64,000 nucleotides of DNA from Competibacter sp963695105 (GTDB lineage Bacteria > Pseudomonadota > Gammaproteobacteria > Competibacterales > Competibacteraceae): contig CAVOGC010000006.1 of the NCBI GenBank assembly GCA_963695105.1, forward strand, positions 1-64,000, read 5' to 3'. A program made the translations under genes and the position numbers. Below, piece after piece: positions 16,232-25,006 of the stretch. The first letter of the stretch is position 1. Every line of letters begins with the position of its first letter. The notes under the pieces are model-generated. The model was not told where the DNA came from and made no database searches. It saw nothing but the letters and a program-made list of their open reading frames with translations.

Positions 16232-17652
16232 GGCGGACGATCAGCAATTCTCATTTTGGTGATTTCACCCGGTTTCGGGTTGTAGGGGAGCCGGCTCGAA
16301 GCTTTGCAGCATGAACGCCATCAAGGCTTCCCAGCTTTCGAAACACAGGTAACTGGTCAAGGTGCGGATATCACCGAACAAGCGTTGTCGGGAGGGCAGT
16401 TTCCGGCGCAGCAATTGGTATTGGTCGTCCATCCACTCCAGCACGGTATGGACCAGAAAGGCCAGGATGATGAGGCTGGCCAACACCGACGACAAATGCC
16501 GCTGGCCGTGGCCGTAGTTGTGCTCGAAGTGATAGCCTTTGGTTTTTAAGGTGTTGTTGTTTTCATTTTCGATTTTCCACCGGCTGCGCCCGGCCGCGAC
16601 GACCTCGGGCACCTGGCGGTCATCGAGTGCCAAGGACGTGGCAAAGCTGTTGTGATACAACACGTTGCCGTTTTCATCGGTGGTGGTGAGCTCACACCAG
16701 TTGACCAACAGGGCATCCTCCCCATCGCGCAGGGGAATCGCTTGCACATAGCGATAGGTGTCGATCTCGCGCCGTTGGCCGGTCCACCGCCGGCGGACTA
16801 CGGTTTTGACGGCGCCGCCCCGCTCCAGAAACGCCAACCACTCAGCGACGATGGCATGGGAATCGGGTTTGCACACCAGGATGAAGTCAAGGCCCCGGTT
16901 CACCGCCTCGCGGCAGAACGGTTCGTGGCAGTACAAATCGTCGCCCAGGAGGGTGATCTTCAACGGGCTATAGTCATCCCCCCATGCGGCCAGCCAGCGC
17001 TTGGCGGCGTTGAGTTCGCAGTCTTGCTTCTCCGCGCCGTCCTGCGGACGGACGAATTCCGGCGCCAGCGGAATGACTTTGTCCAGCCCCGGCTTCACCA
17101 GGACGGGGGTCAGGGCGGTATGGCTATAGGTCACCGCGCCGTTGGGGTGCTGCCGGACCGCGCACTGCGGGCAATGAATCGCGGCCGAGGAAAAATACTG
17201 CACCCCATCGAAGGCCAGCAGCAGGGTCTGGTTCACCGAACGATAAGTGTCCACCACGCCCGCCTGATGCAACGCCTGGAACAGAAAGGAAAACAACGGT
17301 GTTACCTGCCCCGGTTCGGTGGCGTCCAGCAAGTGGCGAATCTGATTGTCCGACGGGATTTGATGGACCCCAAACAGGGTCTGCGCGTTATTTTTACCCA
17401 CCCGCTGGTCCAGGCTGCGCTGGTATTCCAAAAACGACGGACTCTGCATGAAGAACACCGAGAAGGCGCTCAACCCCGCGTCCACCAGCGTGTAACGGGT
17501 GTTCTTCCCCCGGCGCGGATCGGTAAACTGCTCGAAGGTCCGGCGGATTTGTTTCGTAATGTCGTCCAACGTCAGGACGGTGCGACCAAACGGTACGCTC
17601 ATCAAGGTACTTCCAGTCAAGGGAGGCGGCTACTCTAGCGAGGCGGACGATC
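16232..17652. mobile_element. Insertion sequence flanked by an 11-bp direct repeat
   Basis: GGCGGACGATC occurs at 16232-16242 and again at 17642-17652, in direct orientation on both sides of a single transposase gene. This is consistent with a target-site duplication around an element of about 1.4 kb. I could not find convincing terminal inverted repeats just inside the direct repeats, so the exact ends remain uncertain. Confidence 0.65.
16265..17602 (-). CDS. DDE transposase (IS4/ISNCY-like)
   Basis: A 445-residue transposase of the RNase H-like DDE type. Candidate catalytic acidic residues are seen in LLAFDGVQYF, LLGDDLYCHEPF, and the YREK-like region SRWKIENENNNTLK. The C-terminal stretch HNYGHGQRHLSSVLASL is typical of a widespread unclassified group with these motifs. 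I chose ATG 17602 (MSVPFGRTVL) over an in-frame TTG 18 bases upstream. The frame is intact, so the element may still be active. It lies immediately upstream of the cysD copy 2 promoter, transcribed towards it. Confidence 0.88.
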   Translation of the reverse strand: MSVPFGRTVLTLDDITKQIRRTFEQFTDPRRGKNTRYTLVDAGLSAFSVFFMQSPSFLEYQRSLDQRVGKNNAQTLFGVHQIPSDNQIRHLLDATEPGQVTPLFSFLFQALHQAGVVDTYRSVNQTLLLAFDGVQYFSSAAIHCPQCAVRQHPNGAVTYSHTALTPVLVKPGLDKVIPLAPEFVRPQDGAEKQDCELNAAKRWLAAWGDDYSPLKITLLGDDLYCHEPFCREAVNRGLDFILVCKPDSHAIVAEWLAFLERGGAVKTVVRRRWTGQRREIDTYRYVQAIPLRDGEDALLVNWCELTTTDENGNVLYHNSFATSLALDDRQVPEVVAAGRSRWKIENENNNTLKTKGYHFEHNYGHGQRHLSSVLASLIILAFLVHTVLEWMDDQYQLLRRKLPSRQRLFGDIRTLTSYLCFESWEALMAFMLQSFEPAPLQPETG

Positions 17653-17767
17653 GACATGAGCCAACCAAAGTCGATCTTGCCGAATTGCGTTCGCTTGACG
17701 GACGCAAACAAGACGGCAAGCATTCTAAACTCTGACAATAAGAACATTGACCCCACGGAGAACTCAC

Positions 17768-18712
17768 ATGGCAACCATGAAAGCGGTACGCATTCATGCC
17801 TACGGCGGACCCGAAGTCCTGCACTACGAAGAGAACGTCCCGCTGCCGACGCTCGAACCTGAAGACATCCTGATTCGGGTGCGGGCGGCGGCGGTCAATC
17901 CGGTGGACTGGAAGATTCGGGAGGGCTATCTGCAAAGCGCCCTGCACCATACCCTGCCGTTGATTCTCGGCTGGGACGTGTCCGGCGAAGTGGTCGAAGT
18001 CGATCCCGCGGTGACCGAGTTCAAAGTCGGGGACGAAGTGTACGCCCGACCCGACATCGAACGGGACGGCGGTTATGCCGAATACATCGCCGTCAAGGCC
18101 AGCGACGCCGCCCGCAAGCCGGCCGGCCTGGACCATATCCACGCCGCCGCCGTGCCGCTCGCCGCGCTCACCGCCTGGCAGTCGCTGGTGGACGCCGCCC
18201 AATTGCAGGCCGGGCAAACCGTGCTGATCCACGCCGCCGCCGGCGGGGTGGGCAGCCTGGCGGTGCAATTGGCCAAGGCGCGCGGCGCGCGGGTCATCGC
18301 CACCGCCTCGGCCATCAATTCCGGCATCGTGACCGAACTGGGCGCGGACCAGTTCATCGACTACGCCAAAACCCATTTCGAGGATGTGGCCAAAGACGTG
18401 GACGTGGTGTTCGACACCATCGGCGGCGACACGCAAAAGCGATCCTGGCAGGTGCTGAAACCGGGTGGAATTCTGGTCTCGGTGGTCAGCCCGCCGCCGG
18501 AGGCGGTCGCCGCGACCCATGGCGTGCGCGGCGCCTTCGTGTTCATCCATCCAAGCGGGGAACAGTTGACTCAAATCGCCGGCCTGATCGACGGCGGACA
18601 GATGCAGCCGGTGATCCACACCGTGCTGCCGCTGGACGAGGTTCGCCAGGCGCACGCCATCAGCCAGACTGGCCACGCCCGCGGCAAGATCGTCCTTCAG
18701 GTCGCCGGCTGA
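17768..18712 (+). CDS. NADP-dependent quinone oxidoreductase (medium-chain, zinc-free)
   Basis: A 314-residue medium-chain dehydrogenase/reductase of the quinone oxidoreductase branch. The N-terminal GroES-like domain includes AAAVNPVDWKIREG and GWDVSGEVVEV. The Rossmann domain carries the nucleotide-binding AAGGVGSLAVQLAKARG near residue 150. The catalytic zinc ligands of alcohol dehydrogenases are absent. The start MATMKAVRIHAYGG is preceded by GGAG at good spacing. It is monocistronic, between an IS element and a convergent gene set. Substrate unknown. Confidence 0.9.
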   Translation: MATMKAVRIHAYGGPEVLHYEENVPLPTLEPEDILIRVRAAAVNPVDWKIREGYLQSALHHTLPLILGWDVSGEVVEVDPAVTEFKVGDEVYARPDIERDGGYAEYIAVKASDAARKPAGLDHIHAAAVPLAALTAWQSLVDAAQLQAGQTVLIHAAAGGVGSLAVQLAKARGARVIATASAINSGIVTELGADQFIDYAKTHFEDVAKDVDVVFDTIGGDTQKRSWQVLKPGGILVSVVSPPPEAVAATHGVRGAFVFIHPSGEQLTQIAGLIDGGQMQPVIHTVLPLDEVRQAHAISQTGHARGKIVLQVAG

Positions 18713-18722
18713 GCCTTGGGGT

Positions 18723-18752
18723 GGCCGGTCCGGTGCTCAAACCGGCCCGGCC
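18723..18752 (+). terminator. GC-rich hairpin after the oxidoreductase
   Basis: A 12-bp stem with one mismatch (GGCCGGTCCGGT, 6-nt loop, ACCGGCCCGGCC) starting 11 bp after the stop. It lacks a T tract, so it is a weak candidate for termination or mRNA 3'-end protection only. Confidence 0.4.
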
Positions 18753-18805
18753 GAATCGAGTCGGGCCGCAAGGGCGACCAAGATCGCCAGAGGGATCATG
18801 AAAAA

Positions 18806-19051
18806 TCAGGATTGCCGTTCCGGCAGCAGCACCGTGAACGCCGCGCCCTGCCCGACGGTGGATTCGACTTCGATGCGCCCACCGTGGTGCTTGCCCAGCA
18901 CCTGGGCCATGCCGCGATTGCGGTACAAGGCTTTGCCGGCCGGATCGAAAATGCCGATCACCAGCGCCGCGCTGTCGTCGCGCGCTCCGTGCAGTTCCGC
19001 CGCCCAGCGTTCCAGCATCGGCGCGGTGCCCGTCAGGGTCGGCTCCACCAT
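18806..19051 (-). pseudogene. Histidine kinase collapsed by an in-frame internal deletion
   Basis: An 81-residue frame whose first 50 residues resemble the start of a PAS-type sensor (ALVIGIFDPAGKALYRNRG). Its last 33 are the end of a HATPase domain, with MAQVLGKHHGGRIEVES and GQGAAFTVLLPE (G2 box and C-terminal strands). The dimerisation/phosphoacceptor helix, N box and G1 box are missing. The join falls at RNRG/MAQ, where a kinase would read GLGM. This looks like a deletion between short G-rich sequences that happened to keep frame. It cannot have kinase activity. It is the last gene of a minus-strand trio. Confidence 0.72.
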
Positions 19052-19072
19052 CCCCGCAACCTCCTCAACGCT

Positions 19073-19537
19073 TCAATCCTCGTCGGTCCCCGGCCGGCCG
19101 ATCGCGGTATCGGTCAGCGCCGCGAAGGTCGGAATGTGAACGATGAACCAATGATACAGCGGATAGATGGCGGCGTAGGATTCCGGAGACAACCGCCGTT
19201 TTAGCACCTCCACCCAGGCGTTCAGTTGCGCCGGCCAGTAGGTCAAGCGGAAATCGTGCGAGCGGTAGGCGCGGAACACCCACAGCACTGTCTCCACCAG
19301 CACCTCGGGGTTGTATTGCCGCAACAGGGATTCGACGAAGCGCGCGTGGTTGTCGTGGTTGTCCCGCATCATGGCGAGATTGCCGGCGCCGACCAGTTGT
19401 TCCAGATCGGGCCGCGCCAACAGCAAGCGGTTGACCTCCGCCACCATGGCCTCGCGCTGGTCGTCGTACTCGGCGGCGGCGGCGGCGGAAAAGGGTGGCA
19501 GCGCCTGGGCGGAGGCCAGTAGTTCATCGCGAGTCAT
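19073..19537 (-). CDS. Conserved protein of unknown function
   Basis: A 154-residue soluble, mostly helical protein with no signal peptide or membrane segment and no family I recognise. Aromatic-rich stretches (WVFRAYRSHDFRLTYWP, YPLYHWFIVHIP) suggest a compact helical domain. It lies 15 bp after the B12-binding gene and 21 bp before the collapsed kinase, so it probably belonged to a cobalamin-responsive signalling unit. The role is unproven. Confidence 0.72.
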   Translation of the reverse strand: MTRDELLASAQALPPFSAAAAAEYDDQREAMVAEVNRLLLARPDLEQLVGAGNLAMMRDNHDNHARFVESLLRQYNPEVLVETVLWVFRAYRSHDFRLTYWPAQLNAWVEVLKRRLSPESYAAIYPLYHWFIVHIPTFAALTDTAIGRPGTDED

Positions 19538-19552
19538 GGCGCCCTCGTTCCA

Positions 19553-20224
19553 TTATTGCAATGTGGCGGCGAAACAGTTCAGTTCGCTCAGATCGGCCAG
19601 GTAATGCACCTTCGGATCCTGAAACAGCGTCGGCCCGATATGCCGCAACCCTTGACCACCGATCAGGATGGGTAAAGCGGGGAACTCGGCGCGGATGGTG
19701 TCGACCGTCGCGCGCAGATCGCCCAGATGGAAATAAACGCTCAAGGACAGCCCCACCAGATCGGGGGGCTGCTCGCGCAGCAGGCGCAGCAATTCGCGGG
19801 TCGGGGTGTCGGCGCCCAGATAGCAGGCATCCCAGCCGTGCATTTCAAACACGTCGCAGACCATCTTGCCGCCGACCTGGTGCAATTCGCCCTCCACCGA
19901 CGTGACGACGATGGTTTTGCCGGTCCGGCGCGGTGAAATCAGCTCGGGGTAAATCTGGTTGAGCAGGCTTTCGACGATGGAAGTGGCCAGGTGCTCGCTG
20001 GCGACCGAGATTTGATGGCGCTCCCATAAATCACCCACCCGGTACAGCGCCCGCTGAAACAGCCGCTGGTACAAATCGATCACCGGGATGCCATCGGCCA
20101 GGGTCTGCCGGGTCAGCGCCGCGCAGCGCCGACGGTCGCCGGCCAGGAGGGCGGCCAGGAATTCGGAGTAGGTTACGGGCAGCACCGGGATCGATGCCGG
20201 CGAGGCGAGCGTTGCGGCAATCAT
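19553..20224 (-). CDS. Cobalamin-binding domain protein
   Basis: A 223-residue protein with a helical cap (about 15-95, with the W of DLWERHQIS) followed by a Rossmann-like B12-binding domain (about 100-215). The motif around EGELHQVGGKMVCDVFE is the D/ExHxxG site that supplies the lower-axial His to cobalt. SLS and GGQGL later match the SxL and GG nucleotide-loop motifs. No catalytic domain is attached, which fits regulatory or photoreceptor B12 proteins or corrinoid carriers. I chose Met at 20224, since upstream residues are unlike the family. It heads a minus-strand trio with an unknown protein and a kinase remnant. Confidence 0.83.
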   Translation of the reverse strand: MIAATLASPASIPVLPVTYSEFLAALLAGDRRRCAALTRQTLADGIPVIDLYQRLFQRALYRVGDLWERHQISVASEHLATSIVESLLNQIYPELISPRRTGKTIVVTSVEGELHQVGGKMVCDVFEMHGWDACYLGADTPTRELLRLLREQPPDLVGLSLSVYFHLGDLRATVDTIRAEFPALPILIGGQGLRHIGPTLFQDPKVHYLADLSELNCFAATLQ

Positions 20225-20335
20225 GGAATGGAACCTCGCAAAGAGCGAACTGGAGAAGATCAATCTTTGCCCGATTATAGCCCCTTCATCACTGCTCCGG
20301 CAGTATGTGGACGTCCCGCCGGCTGGACCGCCGGT

Positions 20336-23131
20336 TCAACCCGCCAGCCGCAAGCCTGGCGGCAGCGCTTCGCCGAACACCCGGCCGGCGTCGGCCTCGT
20401 CCAGATCCACCACCTCTTCCACCATCCGCAGCCACGCGGCCGGGGCCTTGGCTGCTCGCAGCCGCTGGATGACCCGCGCCCGCGCCGGCTCGTCCAGATC
20501 GCGCTGGCGGTCGCCGCTCAGCCGCGCCAGCAGGGCCGCGGCGAAGGCCGCCGGGGCCACCGCTTTCCAGTCCAACGCCAGCACCCGTTCCAGCCAGACC
20601 GCCGCCGTTGCCACTGGCACGACATCATGGGCGCTGCCATACACCGGCACGCGGGTCGCCAGCCGGCCCACCGCCCACCACAGTTGCGGCGACTCGCCCT
20701 TGCGCGCCAGCCGCGCCAGCAGCAGCTCGCCGAGTTCGAGCTTGCGCGCCGCCGGCAACCGCTCCAGCACGCCGGCCAGCCGCGCCATGTCTTCGATCCC
20801 CGGCGGCCGGTCCTTGGCCATCTTGCCGCCCAGCGGGCGCAAATCGGCCAGCAAATCCTCGCTCAGCCGGAGTTGCGCCGCCGCGTTCAGGCCACCGGCC
20901 ACCCGCCGCCACAGCGTCCACCACTCCGATCTCACCTGGGCGTCCCGATGGTGCTGGACACCCTGCTCGTACAGCGCCCACAACCGCCCGACCCGCCACT
21001 CGTCCAGCGGATAGCCGAAACCCGGCCGCAGGCAGAAGCCGGCCAGACTGAACCACAGCCGCTCGTGATCGGGCGAACGCCGCCGCCGCCGAGCGCCGGT
21101 CCACAACACCCCGAACAACTCGCGCAGCAATGGCGTCTCCCAGGTCTCGCGCCTGCCGAGCAGGCGCTCCAAGTCAGTGCGCAAGCTCTTGATCTCCTTG
21201 AGCTCCACATCGGCCGCGCGGGAACCGTAAAACCGTTCGACCCGCGCCGCCGCCTCAGGGAAACGGGGATGCAAGCGGGCCAGCGCCGCCGCATCGCCGC
21301 CACGCAGTTGAAAGGCCAGCCGCCAGCGCTTCTGTTCAAATCCCCCCTCTCCCGCCGGGAGAGGGACCGGGGGTGAGGGCATTCCCGCCGGGAGCGGGGC
21401 CGGGGGTGAGGGCTCCACCGCAATGCAGTCCACCTCCAGGGTCCCGACCTCGGTCAGTTGCGCGCTCAGTTGCACCGGAACTTCGCCTGCTTCGGCCTCG
21501 CTTTCGATTAGCGTGACGACCGGCGGTAGCGGCAAAAACTCCCCGGCGTTCAGCGCGGCCAGCTCGCCCGGCGCAAAGACCCCGTCCCCGGTCGAGGACA
21601 TCAGGTGAAACTGCACCGGCGCCCCCAGCCGCAGGGAAAAGGTTCGATCCAGCCGAATTTCCCGCCCCTCCTCCGCGCCGCGCGGCAACAGGCAGACCCC
21701 CTGTTTGCAATCCCGCGCGCCACCGTCCACCACCAAAAAATAGCTCCGCGCCGAACCGCCGCCGATCTTCAGGCCCCGGCCGTGTCGCGCCAGCCCGTAA
21801 GCCACCGCGCCGCGCGCCACCGCCAGTTCGGGTTCGGGGTTGTCCAGCCGCAGCAGAGCTTCGCCTCGCCAGCCGGCCAGCAGTTTCAGCAGCCGCTCCG
21901 ACAGAGCCGCGCCGTGGAACACCCCACCGTTCAGCAAGACCGCGTCCGGCATCGGCGGACGGTCGGGCGGCGCCCATTCGCCCAACGCCTGCCGGGCCGC
22001 GTCGGCGTGCCGCGCCAGAAACGCCGCCAGATGACGACTGATGGCCGGATCGGCGGCATAGGGCAAACCGAATTCGACCACCGCCGCCCGCCGGCCCTGG
22101 GGCTGTTCGTCCACCCCTGTCAGCGGCAGAAAACCATCGACCAGCAGCGCCCGCACTTCGTCGCGGCTCAATTGCGCCGAGCGCGCGCCTCCGACCAGCC
22201 GGGCGCCGCCACCGAGCACGGTCACCGTCACCTGTTCCGACGCGCCGGGCGCCAAGAGCCGCTCCTTGGCGTTCCGGCACTGCTGCCACAGTTGCGACAA
22301 CTCGCCGGCGCTCAGCCGCCCGCCGCTCAGCCGGGTTTCGACGATTCGGGCCAGGGTCAGATCCATGTTGTCGCCGCCCAGCATCAGATGCTCGCCCACA
22401 CCGATCCGGGTCAGACGTGGCTCCTGCTCATCGGGCTCGATCCGAATCAGGGTCAGGTCGGTGGTGCCGCCGCCCACATCGCAGACCAGCAACAGGCGGG
22501 ACTGGCCCAAGGCCGCCGCCACTTCCTCCTGGTGGCGGTGCAACCAGTCATGGCAGGCCGCCTGCGGCTCCTCCACCAGCCGCAGCACCGGCAAACCGGC
22601 CAGCCGCGCCGCTTCCACCGTCAGGGTCCGCGCTGCTTCGTCGAAGGAGGCCGGCACGGTCAACACCAGTTCCTGTCGCTCCAGCGGTTGGCGGGGAAAG
22701 CGCTGGTTCCAGGCGGCGCGGACATGGGCGAGAGTGCCGGCGCTGGCGGCCACCGGCGAAACCTTGGCGACCTCCTCCGCCGCGCCCCAGGGCAGCACCG
22801 GCGCGGTGCGGTCCACTCCGGCGTGCGACAGCCAGCTCTTGGCGCTGGCCACCAACCGCCCCGGCACCCGCGCGCCCCGCTCCCGCGCCAGTTCGCCCAG
22901 CACCGCATTGGCCACCGCGCCGGGGTCGTCGAAAACCCAAGGGAGCTGGATATCCGCCGCCGCCAGTTCGCTTTCCGCCGGGTGATAGCGCACCGAGGGC
23001 AATAGCGGACGGGCCGCCACCGCGCCGGGCGCGATCAGTTGTTCGATGGGAAACAGGTGGATGTCCGTGGCGGCGCGAAGATCGGCGTAAGCAACGACCG
23101 TATGGGTCGTGCCGAGGTCGATGCCGACCAA
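20336..23131 (-). CDS. Hsp70/DnaK-like protein, long C-terminal extension
   Basis: A 931-residue Hsp70-superfamily ATPase. It begins VGIDLGTTHTVVAYADL (phosphate 1), has CDVGGGTTDLTLIRI (phosphate 2) near 195, and GGDNMDLTLA and NGGVFHG later. The nucleotide-binding half is followed by a degenerate substrate domain and a large helical region to 931, unlike the classical about 640 residues. The only usable start is TTG at 23131. The preceding in-frame codons read SRY, the usual N-terminus, back to the stop of the previous gene. A palindromic repeat inserted in frame near residue 575 adds a Pro-rich linker. It is the last gene of a DUF2760-Hsp70-Hsp70 operon. The clients are unknown. Confidence 0.85.
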   Translation of the reverse strand: MVGIDLGTTHTVVAYADLRAATDIHLFPIEQLIAPGAVAARPLLPSVRYHPAESELAAADIQLPWVFDDPGAVANAVLGELARERGARVPGRLVASAKSWLSHAGVDRTAPVLPWGAAEEVAKVSPVAASAGTLAHVRAAWNQRFPRQPLERQELVLTVPASFDEAARTLTVEAARLAGLPVLRLVEEPQAACHDWLHRHQEEVAAALGQSRLLLVCDVGGGTTDLTLIRIEPDEQEPRLTRIGVGEHLMLGGDNMDLTLARIVETRLSGGRLSAGELSQLWQQCRNAKERLLAPGASEQVTVTVLGGGARLVGGARSAQLSRDEVRALLVDGFLPLTGVDEQPQGRRAAVVEFGLPYAADPAISRHLAAFLARHADAARQALGEWAPPDRPPMPDAVLLNGGVFHGAALSERLLKLLAGWRGEALLRLDNPEPELAVARGAVAYGLARHGRGLKIGGGSARSYFLVVDGGARDCKQGVCLLPRGAEEGREIRLDRTFSLRLGAPVQFHLMSSTGDGVFAPGELAALNAGEFLPLPPVVTLIESEAEAGEVPVQLSAQLTEVGTLEVDCIAVEPSPPAPLPAGMPSPPVPLPAGEGGFEQKRWRLAFQLRGGDAAALARLHPRFPEAAARVERFYGSRAADVELKEIKSLRTDLERLLGRRETWETPLLRELFGVLWTGARRRRRSPDHERLWFSLAGFCLRPGFGYPLDEWRVGRLWALYEQGVQHHRDAQVRSEWWTLWRRVAGGLNAAAQLRLSEDLLADLRPLGGKMAKDRPPGIEDMARLAGVLERLPAARKLELGELLLARLARKGESPQLWWAVGRLATRVPVYGSAHDVVPVATAAVWLERVLALDWKAVAPAAFAAALLARLSGDRQRDLDEPARARVIQRLRAAKAPAAWLRMVEEVVDLDEADAGRVFGEALPPGLRLAG
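21343..21414. repeat. REP-like palindromic repeat (two units) inside the hsp70 gene
   Basis: CCCTCTCCCG/CGGGAGAGGG palindrome followed by ACCGGGGGTGAGGG, then a second diverged unit. It is read in frame as PSPPAPLPAG and PSPPVPLPAGEGG. The same element occurs at about 36402 and 40732. Confidence 0.8.
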
Positions 23132-23161
23132 ATAGCGGGATGTGCTGGAGCGGGCGATGGT

Positions 23162-25006
23162 TCAGTGCTCCCCGCGCACGTCGAATTCGACCTTCCAGGC
23201 TTCTCCACCTTCGCGCGGCACGGCTTCCAGCCGCAGCGTGCCGACTTCGGTCACCGCCGCGTGCAACCGCACCGGCACGACCTCGCCCGGCTGGCGGTCC
23301 TCGGCGGGCAAGGTGGCCTCGATCTCTTCCAGTTCCTCGATCTCGTCCGCCGTCCACTGCTCCAGCACCGCGCCCACATGATCGACGCGCCGCACCGAGG
23401 AGCCAAAGAAGCGGAACCGCACCGGCTCGCCCACCACCAGCCCGACCTCCTGCGGCGGCAGTTCGGCCTGCGTCCCCTCCTCCATGCCGAACGGGGCGAT
23501 GCACAAGGCCTGAATCGGCGGTTCCAGGCCCGGCACCGCCGGCATCGCGCTTTCCACGCCGACGTAATAGGACTTGGCCGTACCACCGCGAATCCGCACC
23601 CCGCGCCCGCGCCGCACATAGCCGTAATAGGCCGCGCCGCGCGCCACCGCCAGATCGAGATCGGCGCCTTCCAGCAGCCGCGCCGGCGGCGCGCCCTCGG
23701 CCGCCAACCAGCCGTTGAGCAACTCCAGGGTTCGATCCAGCAACGACTGGGCCTTGAACACGCCACCGTTGAACAGCACGGCGGTCGGGTGCAGGAAAGT
23801 GGCGTTCTCCGGCGGGCGATTCTCGAATCCGGCCAGATCGCGGGTCGCCTCCACCTGCCGACCCAAAAAGGCCGCCAGATGACGGGGCATGGCCGCGTCC
23901 TGGGCGTAGGGCAGGCCCAGCTTGGTCAACGCCGCCCGCGCCCGCGCCGCCGGTCGCGCCGACGCTTCCACCATCGGGAAGAAGCCTTCCACCAGGGTCC
24001 GGGCCACCTCGTCGCGGGTCAGTTCGGTGCGCAAGGTGCCGCCGATCAGCCGAGAACCGCGACTCGGGACCACCACCGGCACGGCCTCGGCGCTGGCGTC
24101 GCTCAGCAAAATCTCCTTGGCGGAGCGACAACCATGGGTAAGGCCCTGCAACTGCCAGGGATCGAGCTGCGTGCCCTGTTCGGCCAGTTTGGCGCGGACC
24201 GCATGGGCCAGGGCCAGATCCATGTTGTCGCCACCCAGCAGGATATGGTCGCCCACCGCCACCCGCACCAGTTCCAGCGAGCCGCCGCGTTCGGTGACGG
24301 CGATCAGCGAGAAGTCGGCGGTGCCGCCGCCCAGGTCGATCACCAGGATGATGTCGCCGAGCCGCACCTGCTTGCGCCACTCGCCCCGGGTGGCCAGAAT
24401 CCAGTGGTACAGCGCCGCCTGCGGCTCTTCCAGCAAGACCAGATGGCTACCCAGACCCACCGCCGCCGCTGCTTCGGCGGTCAGTTCGCGAGCGGCCGGA
24501 TCGAAGGAGGCCGGCACGGTCAGCACCACTTCCTGTTCGGCCAGCGGCGCATCGGGATGGCGTAGATCCCAAGCGGCGCGCAGATGCTCCAGATAGCGCA
24601 TCGAGGCTTGCAGCGGCGACACCCGCTGCACTTCCTCCGGCGCTTCCACCGGCAGAATGGCGGCGCGCCGGTCCACGCCGGGATGGCACAACCAGCTTTT
24701 GGCGCTGGCCACCAGCCGGATCGGGGTGCGTCCACCCATGCCACGGGCCAGTTCGCCAACCACGAACGGCGGTTGCTCGCCCCACGGCAGGGTGCGGTCC
24801 TCCGTTCGCAGTTCATCGGGATGCGGCAGATACAGGAACGACGGCAACAGCGGCCGTTCCTCGACCGCGCCCGGCGCCGTCAACTGCGGGATCGCCTCGA
24901 TCCAGTCGACCACCTCGTCCAGATCGCTGGCTTGCAGATCCACCGCCGCCAGCACACAGTTCGTCGTCCCCAGGTCGATGCCGATAGCGAAACGGGCTTC
25001 GCTCAT
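23162..25006 (-). CDS. Hsp70 family protein
   Basis: A 614-residue DnaK/YegD-type ATPase. Visible motifs are IGIDLGTTNCVLAAVDL at the start, VIDLGGGTADFSLIAV near residue 225, GGDNMDLALAH, and FNGGVFKAQSLLDR near 405. A beta-rich C-terminal part follows without the DnaK EEVD tail. It overlaps the DUF2760 gene by 4 bp at its start and is followed 30 bp later by the second Hsp70. Paired Hsp70 genes with a DUF2760 gene recur in Proteobacteria. The function has not been worked out. Confidence 0.88.
   Translation of the reverse strand: MSEARFAIGIDLGTTNCVLAAVDLQASDLDEVVDWIEAIPQLTAPGAVEERPLLPSFLYLPHPDELRTEDRTLPWGEQPPFVVGELARGMGGRTPIRLVASAKSWLCHPGVDRRAAILPVEAPEEVQRVSPLQASMRYLEHLRAAWDLRHPDAPLAEQEVVLTVPASFDPAARELTAEAAAAVGLGSHLVLLEEPQAALYHWILATRGEWRKQVRLGDIILVIDLGGGTADFSLIAVTERGGSLELVRVAVGDHILLGGDNMDLALAHAVRAKLAEQGTQLDPWQLQGLTHGCRSAKEILLSDASAEAVPVVVPSRGSRLIGGTLRTELTRDEVARTLVEGFFPMVEASARPAARARAALTKLGLPYAQDAAMPRHLAAFLGRQVEATRDLAGFENRPPENATFLHPTAVLFNGGVFKAQSLLDRTLELLNGWLAAEGAPPARLLEGADLDLAVARGAAYYGYVRRGRGVRIRGGTAKSYYVGVESAMPAVPGLEPPIQALCIAPFGMEEGTQAELPPQEVGLVVGEPVRFRFFGSSVRRVDHVGAVLEQWTADEIEELEEIEATLPAEDRQPGEVVPVRLHAAVTEVGTLRLEAVPREGGEAWKVEFDVRGEH

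Noticed and set aside
16243..17641. Terminal inverted repeats of the IS element
   Set aside because: The inner ends (AGCAATTCTC on the left, TCGCTAGAGT on the right when reversed) do not match well enough to call.
17642..17735. Short plus-strand frame right of the IS (VDLAELRSLDGRKQDGKHSKL)
   Set aside because: No start of its own, no recognised family, and too short. It could be a gene tail cut by the IS but cannot be supported.
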